From: Nephrocerus scutellatus | Lineage: Eukaryota > Arthropoda > Insecta > Diptera > Pipunculidae | Assembly (NCBI GenBank): GCA_947095585.1 | Contig: OX352762.1 | Location: 50,919,843-50,983,842, forward strand | Length of the DNA: 64,000 bases | Reading direction: 5' to 3' | Part shown: positions 43,086 to 51,920 of the stretch, piece by piece | Numbering within the stretch: position 1 is the stretch's first letter | Layout of the letters: the number at the start of each line of letters is the position of its first letter | Notes under the pieces: generated by a model | Database searches by the model: none | Told to the model about the DNA's origin: nothing | What the model saw: the letters and a program-made list of their open reading frames with translations, nothing else | Program-made: the position numbers and the translations under genes

Positions 43086-43468
43086 CTTGCACAAGGACTG
43101 ATGTTCCGTAAGAGGAGAAATGAGGGCGGACCCATAAATGAATCGATATCGGATCGATACTATTGGTCGATGATTATACTGATAGATAATAAATCGATCC
43201 GATTGGTTAATCATTATAACCATACATAGTTTTAAACCAGAAGATTGGGTATAAAAGAAGCTGCTGAGTAGGAAGAAGGGGAAGAATTAGAAACATAGAT
43301 CCTCTAGACAAGTTGCAGCCAAGCCGAAGACAGCGGGATTGTTTAGAATTAACATTTTAATAAAATTAAATACTTTAATTTAAAAAAAAAATCTATTATT
43401 TTCATTTCTTCCCGCCAAGTTCTCTTCTCTGCCTGGAAAGCAGAAAGCACGGAACTTGACGTGCAACA
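43086..43468 (+). repeat. 5' LTR of an errantivirus-like element (left edge uncertain)
   Basis: The inner edge is fixed by the primer site at 43472: LTR end GTGCAACA at 43468. TATAAAAG at 43250 is a good TATA box. The left edge is a guess near 43086-43100 (possible start TGATGTTCC), since no partner LTR lies in the window. The internal part of the element continues, after the nested Mag-like insertion, at 58692. Confidence 0.55.
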
Positions 43469-43471
43469 AAT

Positions 43472-43489
43472 TGGTGGCAGTGGTGGGAT
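43472..43489 (+). promoter_or_regulatory. primer-binding site of the errantivirus-like element
   Basis: TGGTGGCAGTGGTGGGAT, TGG start, three bases from the presumed LTR end. The donor tRNA was not identified. Confidence 0.7.
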
Positions 43490-43592
43490 AATCCCAAAAA
43501 CTAAAAAACAAAACCCCAATAAAAATAAAAAAATAAAAAAAAGGCGTTCAAACCCGGCCATATTTATATGTTATAAATATAAAAATATATAG

Positions 43593-43682
43593 GCGTATGT
43601 AACGAGACAGTGATACGCAAGTGTTGATCGTTTGAGTAGTGTTTATTGACTGACTTCATAGCTCATGTGACATCCCCCCTTT
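43593..43682 (-). repeat. 75-bp 3' LTR of the Mag-like element, TSD and polypurine tract
   Basis: The LTR is 43598-43672 (plus-strand reading TGTAACGAGACAG...CTCATGTGACA). The identical 75 bp recur at 58617-58691. The minus-strand polypurine tract AAAGGGGGGA (43673-43682) lies just inside, which marks this as the 3' LTR. The target duplication GCGTA is at 43593-43597 here and 58692-58696 at the far end. LTRs this short are known from the Mag lineage (about 77 bp in Bombyx mag). Confidence 0.9.
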
Positions 43683-43882
43683 TATTTTTAAATTCATTTT
43701 ACAAGTGAATGTTAACATAAATTCAAAAATAATTAAAATAAATACTGTTTTTTAAAATTCATTTTACATAGTAGTGTTAACTAAACATTGTTTGACATTA
43801 TTTTGTTTATAAATTTAATTTCACCACTGGCTTCACCTGTCTGCCGGATCTTGTCACAACTGGTGGTTACTGTTAGTAGCGG

Positions 43883-44552
43883 CTAGATGGTTTTCTTGCT
43901 GTGTATCTTGTTCGACCTTACTAGTGTTGAAGTTTTGTTTTTCAATTGGTGTATCTGCATTTGTTGTCTCTGAACAGGCCAAAGAAATAATGGTGTTTTT
44001 ATGTCTGCCTTTGTCTTGTGAAGATGGTGTGTGTTTCTTCTATATCTGTTACCTTCATCTGTTTCAACAATGACAGACCTTGGATAATTTGACTGCTCGA
44101 CCACGGGCGCTCCTTGCCACTCACGATGGCCTCTCTGCATACGTACTTTATCCTGCTTTTTTAGTGGCTCTGATGGTAATGACACTTTGTCATAGTACCT
44201 TTTTTGTTCGATTCGAAGTTTCTTAAGTTCTTCAGAAACGTTCTCGACAACTTGTGGCTTAAGTTTATTTTTGGCTAGTGGAATTGTTGTTCGTGTCTGT
44301 CTGCTGAATAATCTTTGGCACGCCGATTTTAATATGTCATTTCTCGGTGTATTACGTAACATCAGTAGCGCTAGATAAACATCTGTGTTATCCAAGTAAC
44401 ATTTTTTTAATAAATTCTTTGCCGTTTGCACGTTTCTTTCAGCAAATCCGTTGGATTTTGGATAATGTGGACTAGAAATTCGATGATTGAACTTCCATTC
44501 AGTCGCAAATTCTGCAAATTTTCTTGATGTAAATTTTGGTCCACCATCAGAC
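43883..44552 (-). pseudogene. Mag-like integrase, C-terminal half
   Basis: Minus-strand frame from the Osvaldo insertion edge at 44552: LQSDGGPKFTSRKFAEF (second catalytic Asp in SDGG), then SPHYPKSNGFAERNVQTAKN with the catalytic Glu. The C-terminal domain KVRMQRGHREWQGAPVVEQS and RSVIVETDEGNRYRRNTHHL (DNA-binding, SH3-like region) follows, ending at 43883. The N-terminal half, with the zinc finger and first Asp, lies on the other side of the inserted element at 55204 onward. This half is open throughout. Confidence 0.88.
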
Positions 44553-45803
44553 TGTAACGAAGTTAATTTATACTAAATTAATAACGTTACAAACCGTACG
44601 ACAAAAATATGAATATTGTAAACAGAAATGTAATACAGACCGTACGGCAAAATATACACGACAAAATGTATATGTATATATTAAGCATAATGAAAACCCA
44701 TTGTAAATAGTAAGTTGATAAATCAAAGAAACATCATTCTTTTTTAGACAGAAATGCTCCCGTCGCGCCCCATGTCATAATAATAAAACTAACAACAACA
44801 ATTAAAAGAATAATAACAAAATACGCAAAAGGAATAGCTTGTACATATACGAACACAATTTGTATACGAACAATCTACTATACAATATTTGGGGAAATAA
44901 AATTCCCAACAAGACGAAAGAATTAAGTAAAGACATGGGACGCGAAGATCCACAACAAATCGGGAAGTGTGGAGAAGAGTATTCTGTCTGACAAGACGAA
45001 AAGTAATTCTCCCATATGAAAAGCACTCCCGCCAACTTTTTGAAATTGATATAGCGTAACAAAGTAATAATAATTACTTTTATTACAAAGTAATAATAAT
45101 TACTTTTGCTATATCCAGGAACTGTGTTGTTCTACTCGAACACCCACCGTGAGTTCCACTAAAACCTTCAAGTACGTAGTTAGCAGTTGTCGATTGTTCT
45201 CACCTCGGCTAACTACGGCTTAGAGCCGAGCAGTTCTTCCCGAACGCCCTCCGTGTGCTCCGTCATATCTTCGAGTACGTAGTTAGCAGTTGTCGATTGT
45301 TCTCACCTCGGCTAACTACGGCTTAGAGCCGAGCAGTTCTTCCCGAACGCCCTCCGTGTGTTCCGTCATATCTTCGAGTACGTAGTTAGCAGTTGTCGAT
45401 TGTTCTCACCTCGGCTAACTACGGCTTAGAGCCGAGCAGTTCTGCCCGAACATCCTCCGTGTGCTCCGTCATATCTTCGAGTACGTAGTTAGTAGTTGTC
45501 GATTGTTCTCACCTCGGCTAACTACGGCTTAGAGTCGAGCCGTTCTTCTCGAACGCCCCCCCCCCCCCCCGAGTGCTCATATCAGAGTAAGCTAGGCAGG
45601 TAGCTAAGTATAATAAATATTTGATATAAGTATATATATATATTAAGATTGTAAAACATAATAAGAAAAAAAAGGGAAAACAAATAATACATAAAGAAAA
45701 CCAAAAGAACAAAAAAACCACAAAACTCTTTAATTTGTAACACAAAAACAAAAGAACGAACCTTGGGTGACCGGCGAGCGTCACCCGAGCAGACAATATT
45801 ACA
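44549..45803 (+). repeat. 5' LTR (1251 bp) of the Osvaldo-like element with TSD
   Basis: LTR 44553-45803, ends TGTAACGAAG...AATATTACA. The TSD AGAC is at 44549-44552 and again at 55200-55203 after the 3' LTR copy. It contains four tandem 103-bp units (from 45166), a C run at about 45557-45572, and a hairpin GGTGAC..GTCACC near 45766-45785. A long LTR plus a tRNA-Lys primer site matches the Osvaldo group described from Drosophila. Confidence 0.88.
45166..45577 (+). repeat. four 103-bp tandem units in the LTR
   Basis: Units begin with CTTCRAGTACGTAGTTAG at 45166, 45269, 45372 and 45475. Each contains CTCGGCTAACTACGGCTTAG AGCCGAG, a 7-bp stem with a 13-base loop. The fourth unit has GTCGAG in place of GCCGAG, which weakens its stem. 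The same four-unit array is present in the LTR copies at 54557 and 61339. Confidence 0.9.
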
Positions 45804-45807
45804 AATT

Positions 45808-45825
45808 TGGCGCCCGAGCAGGGAC
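45808..45825 (+). promoter_or_regulatory. primer-binding site, tRNA-Lys type
   Basis: TGGCGCCCGAGCAGGGAC, four bases after the LTR end. It matches the well-known tRNA-Lys primer complement (TGGCGCCCGAACAGGGAC) at 17 of 18 positions. Confidence 0.9.
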
Positions 45826-45951
45826 GACTTTTAAAGTCGTATCACCGACCAAGACCGAGAAAAAAAAACAACCATATTTTTCTTTCCATGTCAAAATAAT
45901 CGACCAGAAACCACTTACCGGCAGAAACACGGCATTACAACTTGTTTTACA

Positions 45952-48900
45952 TTGGTGAATGCGTTACTGCTAAAATTAGTCTTGGCACCAACCGGGGAGT
46001 ACCAGACGATAGAAATACACAAATTGTCAAATACTGCCGAGAGAAAAGCTATAATAATGTCCACCGAGGAGACTGGGCTTAGTGTTTCCGGAATATACTC
46101 ACTTCGGAAAGAGGAGTTACTAAACGAACTGTGTCGTCGTGGTATTAACCAAAGTGGTAGTGTAGATGAGCTACGCAAACTACTCTCTAACGAGCTAAAG
46201 AAACACAAATCTTGTAGCGATTTACCCACGATCGAACCGAAGCTCACCACCGAACCACTATTATCAAGCATGGAATCTCAAACCACAACCACACACCGGC
46301 CAAAAATTCCGAACATCACGTACTCAAAGCCAACGGAAACACAGGCTCATAACCTGAATACACCGAACATGGAAATCCATGTACAACCGAAACCGACACC
46401 GAGCATTCCATTTACTTCCTACTCAGAAGTACGACCGCCGCAGACTTACCGTCCATCCGATGCGGAAATGATGGATAAGGTAAGAAGGTGGAATGTAAGA
46501 TACAAAGGGGGAAATAGTAATCCATTAGAGTTCCCAGAAAGGGTGGAGGAACTCGCCGAATGCTTCCAATTGCCGCTAGACCGGGTAGTACGAACATTAC
46601 CAGAGCTACTCAAAGGGAACGCACTTATCTGGTTTCGTAATAATAAGGAGTTTCTTAGTACGTGGGAAGAGTTTAGCGAGGAATTACGTCACTTCTTCTT
46701 ACCACCACGATTTGCTGAGCAGCTCTTGGACCGCATTCGGAAACGAACGCAGAGCAACAGAGAGAAGGGGAAAGATTATATAACTTCCATACAAGCACTG
46801 ATGCGATTGCAGATGTCGCTCACCACCGGGGAGAAATTAAATCGTATATACGATAACCTACGACCGGATTATCGCCATTACATCAAACGACGAGAGTTCA
46901 CGACGCTGTCGGAACTAACCTCACTCATTGAGGATTTTGAATGCCTTTTAAATGAGCAACCCCCCTCTCGACCTTCTCCAGCACCAGTACGACCGCCCGC
47001 ATTACGTCCTACCGCACCACCATTTCAACCGACCGTGCCGCCATTTCGTCAGGCAGCACCACCACTCTACCAGAACAGGTCAGCGAATCAATCAGCCATG
47101 CCTACTCCACACCCACCGATCCAGACTACTCGACCAGTTAACAACGATGTAACATATCCGCATCATGGTCCAAATACCAGTAATATACCGCATCATCTAT
47201 CCAGTAACAACGATGTAACATATCCGCATCATGGTCCAAATACCAGTAATATACCGCATCATCTATCCAGTAACAACGATGTAACATATCCGCATCATGG
47301 TCCAAATACCAGTAATATACCGCATCATCTATCCAGTAACAACGATGTAACATATCCGCATCATGGTCCAAATACCAGTAATATACCGCATCATCTATCC
47401 AGTAACAACGATGTAACATATCCGCATCATGGTCCAAATACCAGTAATATACAGCATCATCTATCCAGTAACAACGATGTAACATATCCGCATCATGGTC
47501 CAAATACCAGTAATATACCGCATCATCTATTCAGTAACAACGATGTAACATATCCGCATCATGGTCCAAATACCAGTAATATACCGCATCATCTACCGAG
47601 TACCAACGATGTACCTTATCATACCAGCAATATACCGCACCATAGACCGATTACCAGCGATGTAACGCATCCACATCACCGACCGCCAGTCGGCCCGCCG
47701 TTCACCAATAGCTACGACCGGAAAACCTGTTGCTGGACTTGCGGCCAGCCCGGACATACTCGTCGAACTTGTCGTCAGGACCGCCGATTATTTTGTTCAT
47801 ACTGTGGTACAAATAATGTACAGAGCAGATATTGCAACTGCAAACCGGAAAAACACCAACGGGCCGTCCAACACCATGAGGCATTAGACGCGCCCACCCC
47901 TATCGTTTCAACCCACGCCTCATATACCATACCCATCAAATTTCAACATCGCCTGTACGACGTCGTTATCGACACCGGCGCAGGAAGGTCGTGCATTGGG
48001 AAAACCATACGAAACCTATGCAGAAAGCACCATGTACCAGCCCGACCGATCTCCATAACCTTTGCCTTGGCCGATAAATCGACTATCACCGCTCGACAAG
48101 CCTATATGTTGGACCTAAGTTGGGGAGAGTGGTCCTTCACACAAGAATTCGTGTATATTCCGAACCTGTTGGATGAATTCTTGATAGGAACAGACTTCCT
48201 GGCAAAATTTAGATTCACTATTAACTGCGGAAGAAAGGTTATAGTAGCGCAACCTGAGCCGAGGCCACCAATTATCCGAAGTCTCGCGACGGAAAAACAA
48301 CAGCTAGACCGACTGTTGGCTATAGAGCTACCCATATTCGAAAGCTTCAAAGGTCCGACAACCATCACGGAACACGAGATCCGTCTCAAACACCACCGAC
48401 CCTTCAAACAAAGGTATATGCCAAGAAACCCAGCCATGCAAACCATAATCAACGAAGAGATCAACCAACTATTGGCCGAAGAGAAGATAGAACCATCAAA
48501 TAGCCCATATAGCTCACCCATAGTACTCGTCAAAAAAAAGCAAGGAACCTGGAGGCTATGTGTCGACTATCGGCAACTAAATAAGCTATCTATTAAAGAT
48601 GCATACCCGCTGCCACAGATAAACCATATCTTGGATAAACTGAAAGGTGCGAGGTACATTTACACGATTGATCTTAAACAAGGATATTGGCAAATCCCAT
48701 TAAAACCCACCAGCCGTCCGTATACAGCCTTTACCGTCCCGGGGCGAGGACTCTTTCAATGGAGAGTGATGCCATTTGGGCTACATTCCGCCCCCGCCAC
48801 ATTCCAACGACTACTCGACCGAATCATCAGCCCCGAACTCGAGCCGTACGCATTTGCTTATCTGGACGATATAATCGTTATTGGGAGCACGTTCACAGAG

Positions 48901-51351
48901 CATATGGCGGCACTAACAGAGGTATTAAAACGTCTGAAACATGCAAAACTGAAAATCAACCCCGAAAAATGTGAATTTGGGAAAGCAGAGATGCGCTATC
49001 TCGGGCATATGGTCAACCAGAACGGAATACACACCGACCCTAGTAAGATCGAAGCCATCAACTCATTAATACCCCCCCGCAACATTAGAGAACTCCGCCG
49101 TATCCTCGGGATCGCTTCCTGGTATCGTCGCTTTGTCCCAAATTTTTCTTCCCTAACAGCACCGCTGACAAAACTGCTAAAGAAGAAAACCAAATGGTCA
49201 TGGGAAGATGCCCAAGAAGAAGCATTCCAAACTGTAAAAACTAGGCTGACAGAGGCACCAGTACTCTCCTGTCCAGATTTTACGAAACCATTTCTGCTCC
49301 AGACAGACGTCAGTGCGGAGGGACTCGGAGCAGTCCTCTCGCAATCAATCGACGCTCAAGAACGAGTAATCGCCTACGCCAGCCGTACCCTTACCGACGC
49401 CGAGCGAAACTACTCGGTTACCGAACGGGAATGCTTAGCCGTGGTCTGGGGCATTCGGAAAATGCGACCCTATATAGAAGGCTACAAATTTATTGTGCAT
49501 ACCGATCACCAATCACTGAGGTGGCTTCACCGTATAGAAAACCCCTCCGGTCGATTAGCGCGCTGGGCCATTGAGTTACAGCAGTACGATTACGAGATCC
49601 GATACCGGAAGGGCGCGCTGAACACCGTAGCAGACGTCCTATCGAGACACCCGACCCCGAATACTTCAATTAAGTTACTACTACCAATAACTGAAACATG
49701 CCCATGGTATCATGCTAAAATACAAGCAGTCAAAAGCAGACCGGAAGAGAACTCCGAGTATCAAATTATGGTGGGAACCCTGTACCGGCATATTTATAAT
49801 CCGACCTGTCACACCGAAACCGCTCCAACCGCCTGGAAAGTATGCATCCCTAAGCCACTACGGGCCCAGATCCTACACGAAAATCATACTGACGTGACCG
49901 CAGGACATCTGGGGATTGCCAAGACTATCGCCAGGATCGCTAGAAGTTATTACTGGCCGGGATTATTCCGCGATACCGCTCGGTTTGTCCGCCAGTGCCC
50001 GACGTGCCTGGAATATAAAATACCTGCCAGAAAGCCCGCTGGGGAAATGCAGATGACAGAAGCCAACTATCCATGGGAAGTGGCCTGCTCAGACTTCATC
50101 GGCCCATTGCCACGGTCATCAAAGGGAAACACCATGATATTGGTATTCCACGACAAATTCTCCAAGTGGACGGAATTCGTAGCCCTCCGAGACGCTACCA
50201 CTCCAGCGCTAATAAAAAGTTTTAAGGAAAGCATCCTCAGCCGGTATGGATGTCCAAAAACTTTAATTACCGATAATGGCACCCAATACCGGAGCAGGCA
50301 GTTACAAGAGCTGCTCGCTCAACTCCGAATCAAGCAAAGGTTCACCCCGCCCTACACTCCACAGGCAAACCCTACGGAGCGAATGAACCGAGTCATAAAA
50401 ACAATGGTGGCCCAATACGTCCAGAGAGACCATCGAAAATGGGACGAATATCTCCCAGAACTCATGCTGGCCATGAACACCAGCCGAAACGAGACGACAG
50501 GCTACTCCGCCGCGTACCTTAATTTCGGTCGCGAACTACGCCTACCGTCGTCACCAGACATACCTCTAAACACCGAGCCCGATGCCGATAACCGCATACA
50601 CAACCTTCAGGAGATTCAAGAACTAGTCAAAATAAATCTGGCCAAGGCATTCGGCATACAGAAACGATATTACGACCTCCTACGACGCCCGTGGACTCCA
50701 GCCATAGGAGAGATGGTGTACTATCGACACCAACCGCTCTCTTGCGCCGCCCAACAGTTCGCCGCGAAACTTGCACCGAAATATATAGAACCGTATATAG
50801 TAAAGAAGAAGAAATCGCCCGTAATCTTTATATTCGAAGGAGACCACAACAAAACTATCACCGCACACGTGAAGGATATCAAGCAAATATCCCCACAACC
50901 ACAGATCGGGAAAACCCACGCGGCAGGTATAGTCAACTGCGAGTCCCAGCAGCACGATTTAGTAGCAGCCGAGATGTCATCCAGCGAGCATCAACCGCGC
51001 ACCCAGTTTACCGACGCCGATCCAACGCCGGGGACCCACCGACGTACCCAGCCCCGTCCCGTGTTGGCACCACCGCAGAAGACCGCCCAACAAGCAGTGC
51101 GGGAGACCGCTTGGAAGAAGCGGCCTCCACCCCCGAAACGTCCGCTGACGAGTAACGAGCTTGCAAAACTATGCAAAGTAGCCCCCAGAGACGTTGGCAC
51201 CGCAGCAAACCCAGTTCCATTCATCAGGCTCAATCCTACGGCAGGACCGTCCGTGTTGCTACCACCCATCACTAGTAACCCACTCCGAAAAAAATCCAAA
51301 TCCTCTCACAATCAGTATCTCGTTCTTTCAATTTGGTTTTCATTGTGTTAA
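45952..51351 (+). CDS. Osvaldo-like Ty3/gypsy Gag-Pol polyprotein, open, 3' end chimeric
   Basis: One open frame of 1799 codons. A better start may be the ATG at 46054 (MSTEETGLSVSG). Domains: SAP-like helix pair (RKEELLNELCRRGINQSG, residues about 49-80); Gag capsid (about 165-320); Pro-rich linker; seven 22-residue repeats (397-550); CCHC knuckle CWTCGQPGHTRRTC (about 594); protease VIDTGAGRSCIG (about 672); RT with LCVDYRQLN and AYLDDIIVIG (about 969-978, YLDD intact); RNase H (LQTDVSAEGLGAVLSQ, HTDHQSLRWL). Integrase has the zinc region HENHTDVTAGHLG...CPTCLEY (about 1310-1360), the first Asp in CSDFIGPLP, the second in LITDNGTQYRS (about 1438) and the Glu in NPTERMNRV. All catalytic motifs look intact. 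The last ~10 codons (from 51322) are antisense Mag-like gag, so the native terminus and 3' UTR are missing. Confidence 0.9.
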   Translation: MVNALLLKLVLAPTGEYQTIEIHKLSNTAERKAIIMSTEETGLSVSGIYSLRKEELLNELCRRGINQSGSVDELRKLLSNELKKHKSCSDLPTIEPKLTTEPLLSSMESQTTTTHRPKIPNITYSKPTETQAHNLNTPNMEIHVQPKPTPSIPFTSYSEVRPPQTYRPSDAEMMDKVRRWNVRYKGGNSNPLEFPERVEELAECFQLPLDRVVRTLPELLKGNALIWFRNNKEFLSTWEEFSEELRHFFLPPRFAEQLLDRIRKRTQSNREKGKDYITSIQALMRLQMSLTTGEKLNRIYDNLRPDYRHYIKRREFTTLSELTSLIEDFECLLNEQPPSRPSPAPVRPPALRPTAPPFQPTVPPFRQAAPPLYQNRSANQSAMPTPHPPIQTTRPVNNDVTYPHHGPNTSNIPHHLSSNNDVTYPHHGPNTSNIPHHLSSNNDVTYPHHGPNTSNIPHHLSSNNDVTYPHHGPNTSNIPHHLSSNNDVTYPHHGPNTSNIQHHLSSNNDVTYPHHGPNTSNIPHHLFSNNDVTYPHHGPNTSNIPHHLPSTNDVPYHTSNIPHHRPITSDVTHPHHRPPVGPPFTNSYDRKTCCWTCGQPGHTRRTCRQDRRLFCSYCGTNNVQSRYCNCKPEKHQRAVQHHEALDAPTPIVSTHASYTIPIKFQHRLYDVVIDTGAGRSCIGKTIRNLCRKHHVPARPISITFALADKSTITARQAYMLDLSWGEWSFTQEFVYIPNLLDEFLIGTDFLAKFRFTINCGRKVIVAQPEPRPPIIRSLATEKQQLDRLLAIELPIFESFKGPTTITEHEIRLKHHRPFKQRYMPRNPAMQTIINEEINQLLAEEKIEPSNSPYSSPIVLVKKKQGTWRLCVDYRQLNKLSIKDAYPLPQINHILDKLKGARYIYTIDLKQGYWQIPLKPTSRPYTAFTVPGRGLFQWRVMPFGLHSAPATFQRLLDRIISPELEPYAFAYLDDIIVIGSTFTEHMAALTEVLKRLKHAKLKINPEKCEFGKAEMRYLGHMVNQNGIHTDPSKIEAINSLIPPRNIRELRRILGIASWYRRFVPNFSSLTAPLTKLLKKKTKWSWEDAQEEAFQTVKTRLTEAPVLSCPDFTKPFLLQTDVSAEGLGAVLSQSIDAQERVIAYASRTLTDAERNYSVTERECLAVVWGIRKMRPYIEGYKFIVHTDHQSLRWLHRIENPSGRLARWAIELQQYDYEIRYRKGALNTVADVLSRHPTPNTSIKLLLPITETCPWYHAKIQAVKSRPEENSEYQIMVGTLYRHIYNPTCHTETAPTAWKVCIPKPLRAQILHENHTDVTAGHLGIAKTIARIARSYYWPGLFRDTARFVRQCPTCLEYKIPARKPAGEMQMTEANYPWEVACSDFIGPLPRSSKGNTMILVFHDKFSKWTEFVALRDATTPALIKSFKESILSRYGCPKTLITDNGTQYRSRQLQELLAQLRIKQRFTPPYTPQANPTERMNRVIKTMVAQYVQRDHRKWDEYLPELMLAMNTSRNETTGYSAAYLNFGRELRLPSSPDIPLNTEPDADNRIHNLQEIQELVKINLAKAFGIQKRYYDLLRRPWTPAIGEMVYYRHQPLSCAAQQFAAKLAPKYIEPYIVKKKKSPVIFIFEGDHNKTITAHVKDIKQISPQPQIGKTHAAGIVNCESQQHDLVAAEMSSSEHQPRTQFTDADPTPGTHRRTQPRPVLAPPQKTAQQAVRETAWKKRPPPPKRPLTSNELAKLCKVAPRDVGTAANPVPFIRLNPTAGPSVLLPPITSNPLRKKSKSSHNQYLVLSIWFSLC
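47140..47601 (+). repeat. coding minisatellite, 66 bp x 7, in Gag
   Basis: Seven tandem 66-bp units encode 22-residue repeats of the form NNDVTYPHHGPNTSNIPHHL plus two residues. The first four look identical; the fifth has IQ for IP, the sixth ends FS and the seventh PS. A degenerate eighth part follows (NDVPYHTSNIPHHRP). The unit is a multiple of three, so the frame is kept, and all frames on the other strand also stay open. Confidence 0.95.
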
Positions 51352-51852
51352 CAATGAATTTTTCTGCATCAGTAAGTCCCAAGTTATTCAGCACTTTTAA
51401 AGCGTCGCGTCCAATTATTGTTAAAAAATTTGCTGCTTGTACTTCCGCTGATTCTGCACTTATTTTGGCTGCAATTGAATAATTCTCATACATTTCTAGC
51501 CATTCCGTCCATTCAACATTACATGCAGCTGTTTTGGTGGCTTAATTCCGCTCAATGTTATTGCGTTGATTTTCTTGTCTGTATCTTAGACACTTACACA
51601 CTTGAACTCGTTTTCTTTTTATTTGTGTCTAGACTCTTCTTTTTTTATTTTCTTTTACCGTTGCACTCGCGCTTGCGTATCGTAACAAGATCTTTCAAGT
51701 GAACTTTTTTCTTAGAAATTTATTTTTTATTTTGCAATACATTATTTGTATGCTTTTATTTTTGAGCCAATTTAACTTTTTTAAACACTTTCTTTATTCT
51801 TTACAGCACTATTTTACTGCATTTTTTTCACTTCATTCCACATCTGACACCA
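51322..51852 (-). pseudogene. Mag-like Gag start and leader, left partial copy
   Basis: Minus-strand frame from 51493 begins MYENYSIAAKISAESAEVQA and continues to about 51322, where it is cut by the junction with Osvaldo-like pol. The leader and tRNA-Leu-type primer site (CTGACACCA on the plus strand near 51844) precede it on the right. A near-identical copy lies at 58086-58616. Confidence 0.85.
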
Positions 51853-51920
51853 TGACAGTGATACGCAAGTGTTGATCGTTTGAGTAGTGTTTATTGACTG
51901 ACTTCATAGCTCATGTGACA
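51853..51920 (-). repeat. Mag-like LTR copy with 7-bp deletion
   Basis: Corresponds to the 75-bp LTR at 58617 but lacks TAACGAG (or an equivalent 7 bp) near the start. It is followed by GCGTA and errantivirus-like leader, as in the other copy. Confidence 0.85.

Noticed and set aside
45555..45573. Long C run as a possible G-quadruplex or regulatory tract
   Set aside because: A homopolymer run of varying length between copies is most simply slippage or a sequencing weak point.
45166..45577. CRISPR-like regularly spaced repeats
   Set aside because: The units are directly adjacent full-length tandem repeats within an LTR of a eukaryotic element, with no unique spacers.
45518..45796. Hydrophobic minus-strand ORFs in the LTRs (also at 54986-55367 and 61780-62151)
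   Set aside because: They arise from A/T-rich LTR sequence read antisense; they recur because the LTR recurs, and show no family pattern. The right-hand ends of the latter two are real integrase sequence, annotated separately.
47138..47503. Long minus-strand open frame of repeated Asp/His/Tyr-rich units
   Set aside because: It is the antisense of the in-frame Gag minisatellite; a 66-bp unit keeps all frames open, so openness is no evidence of a gene.
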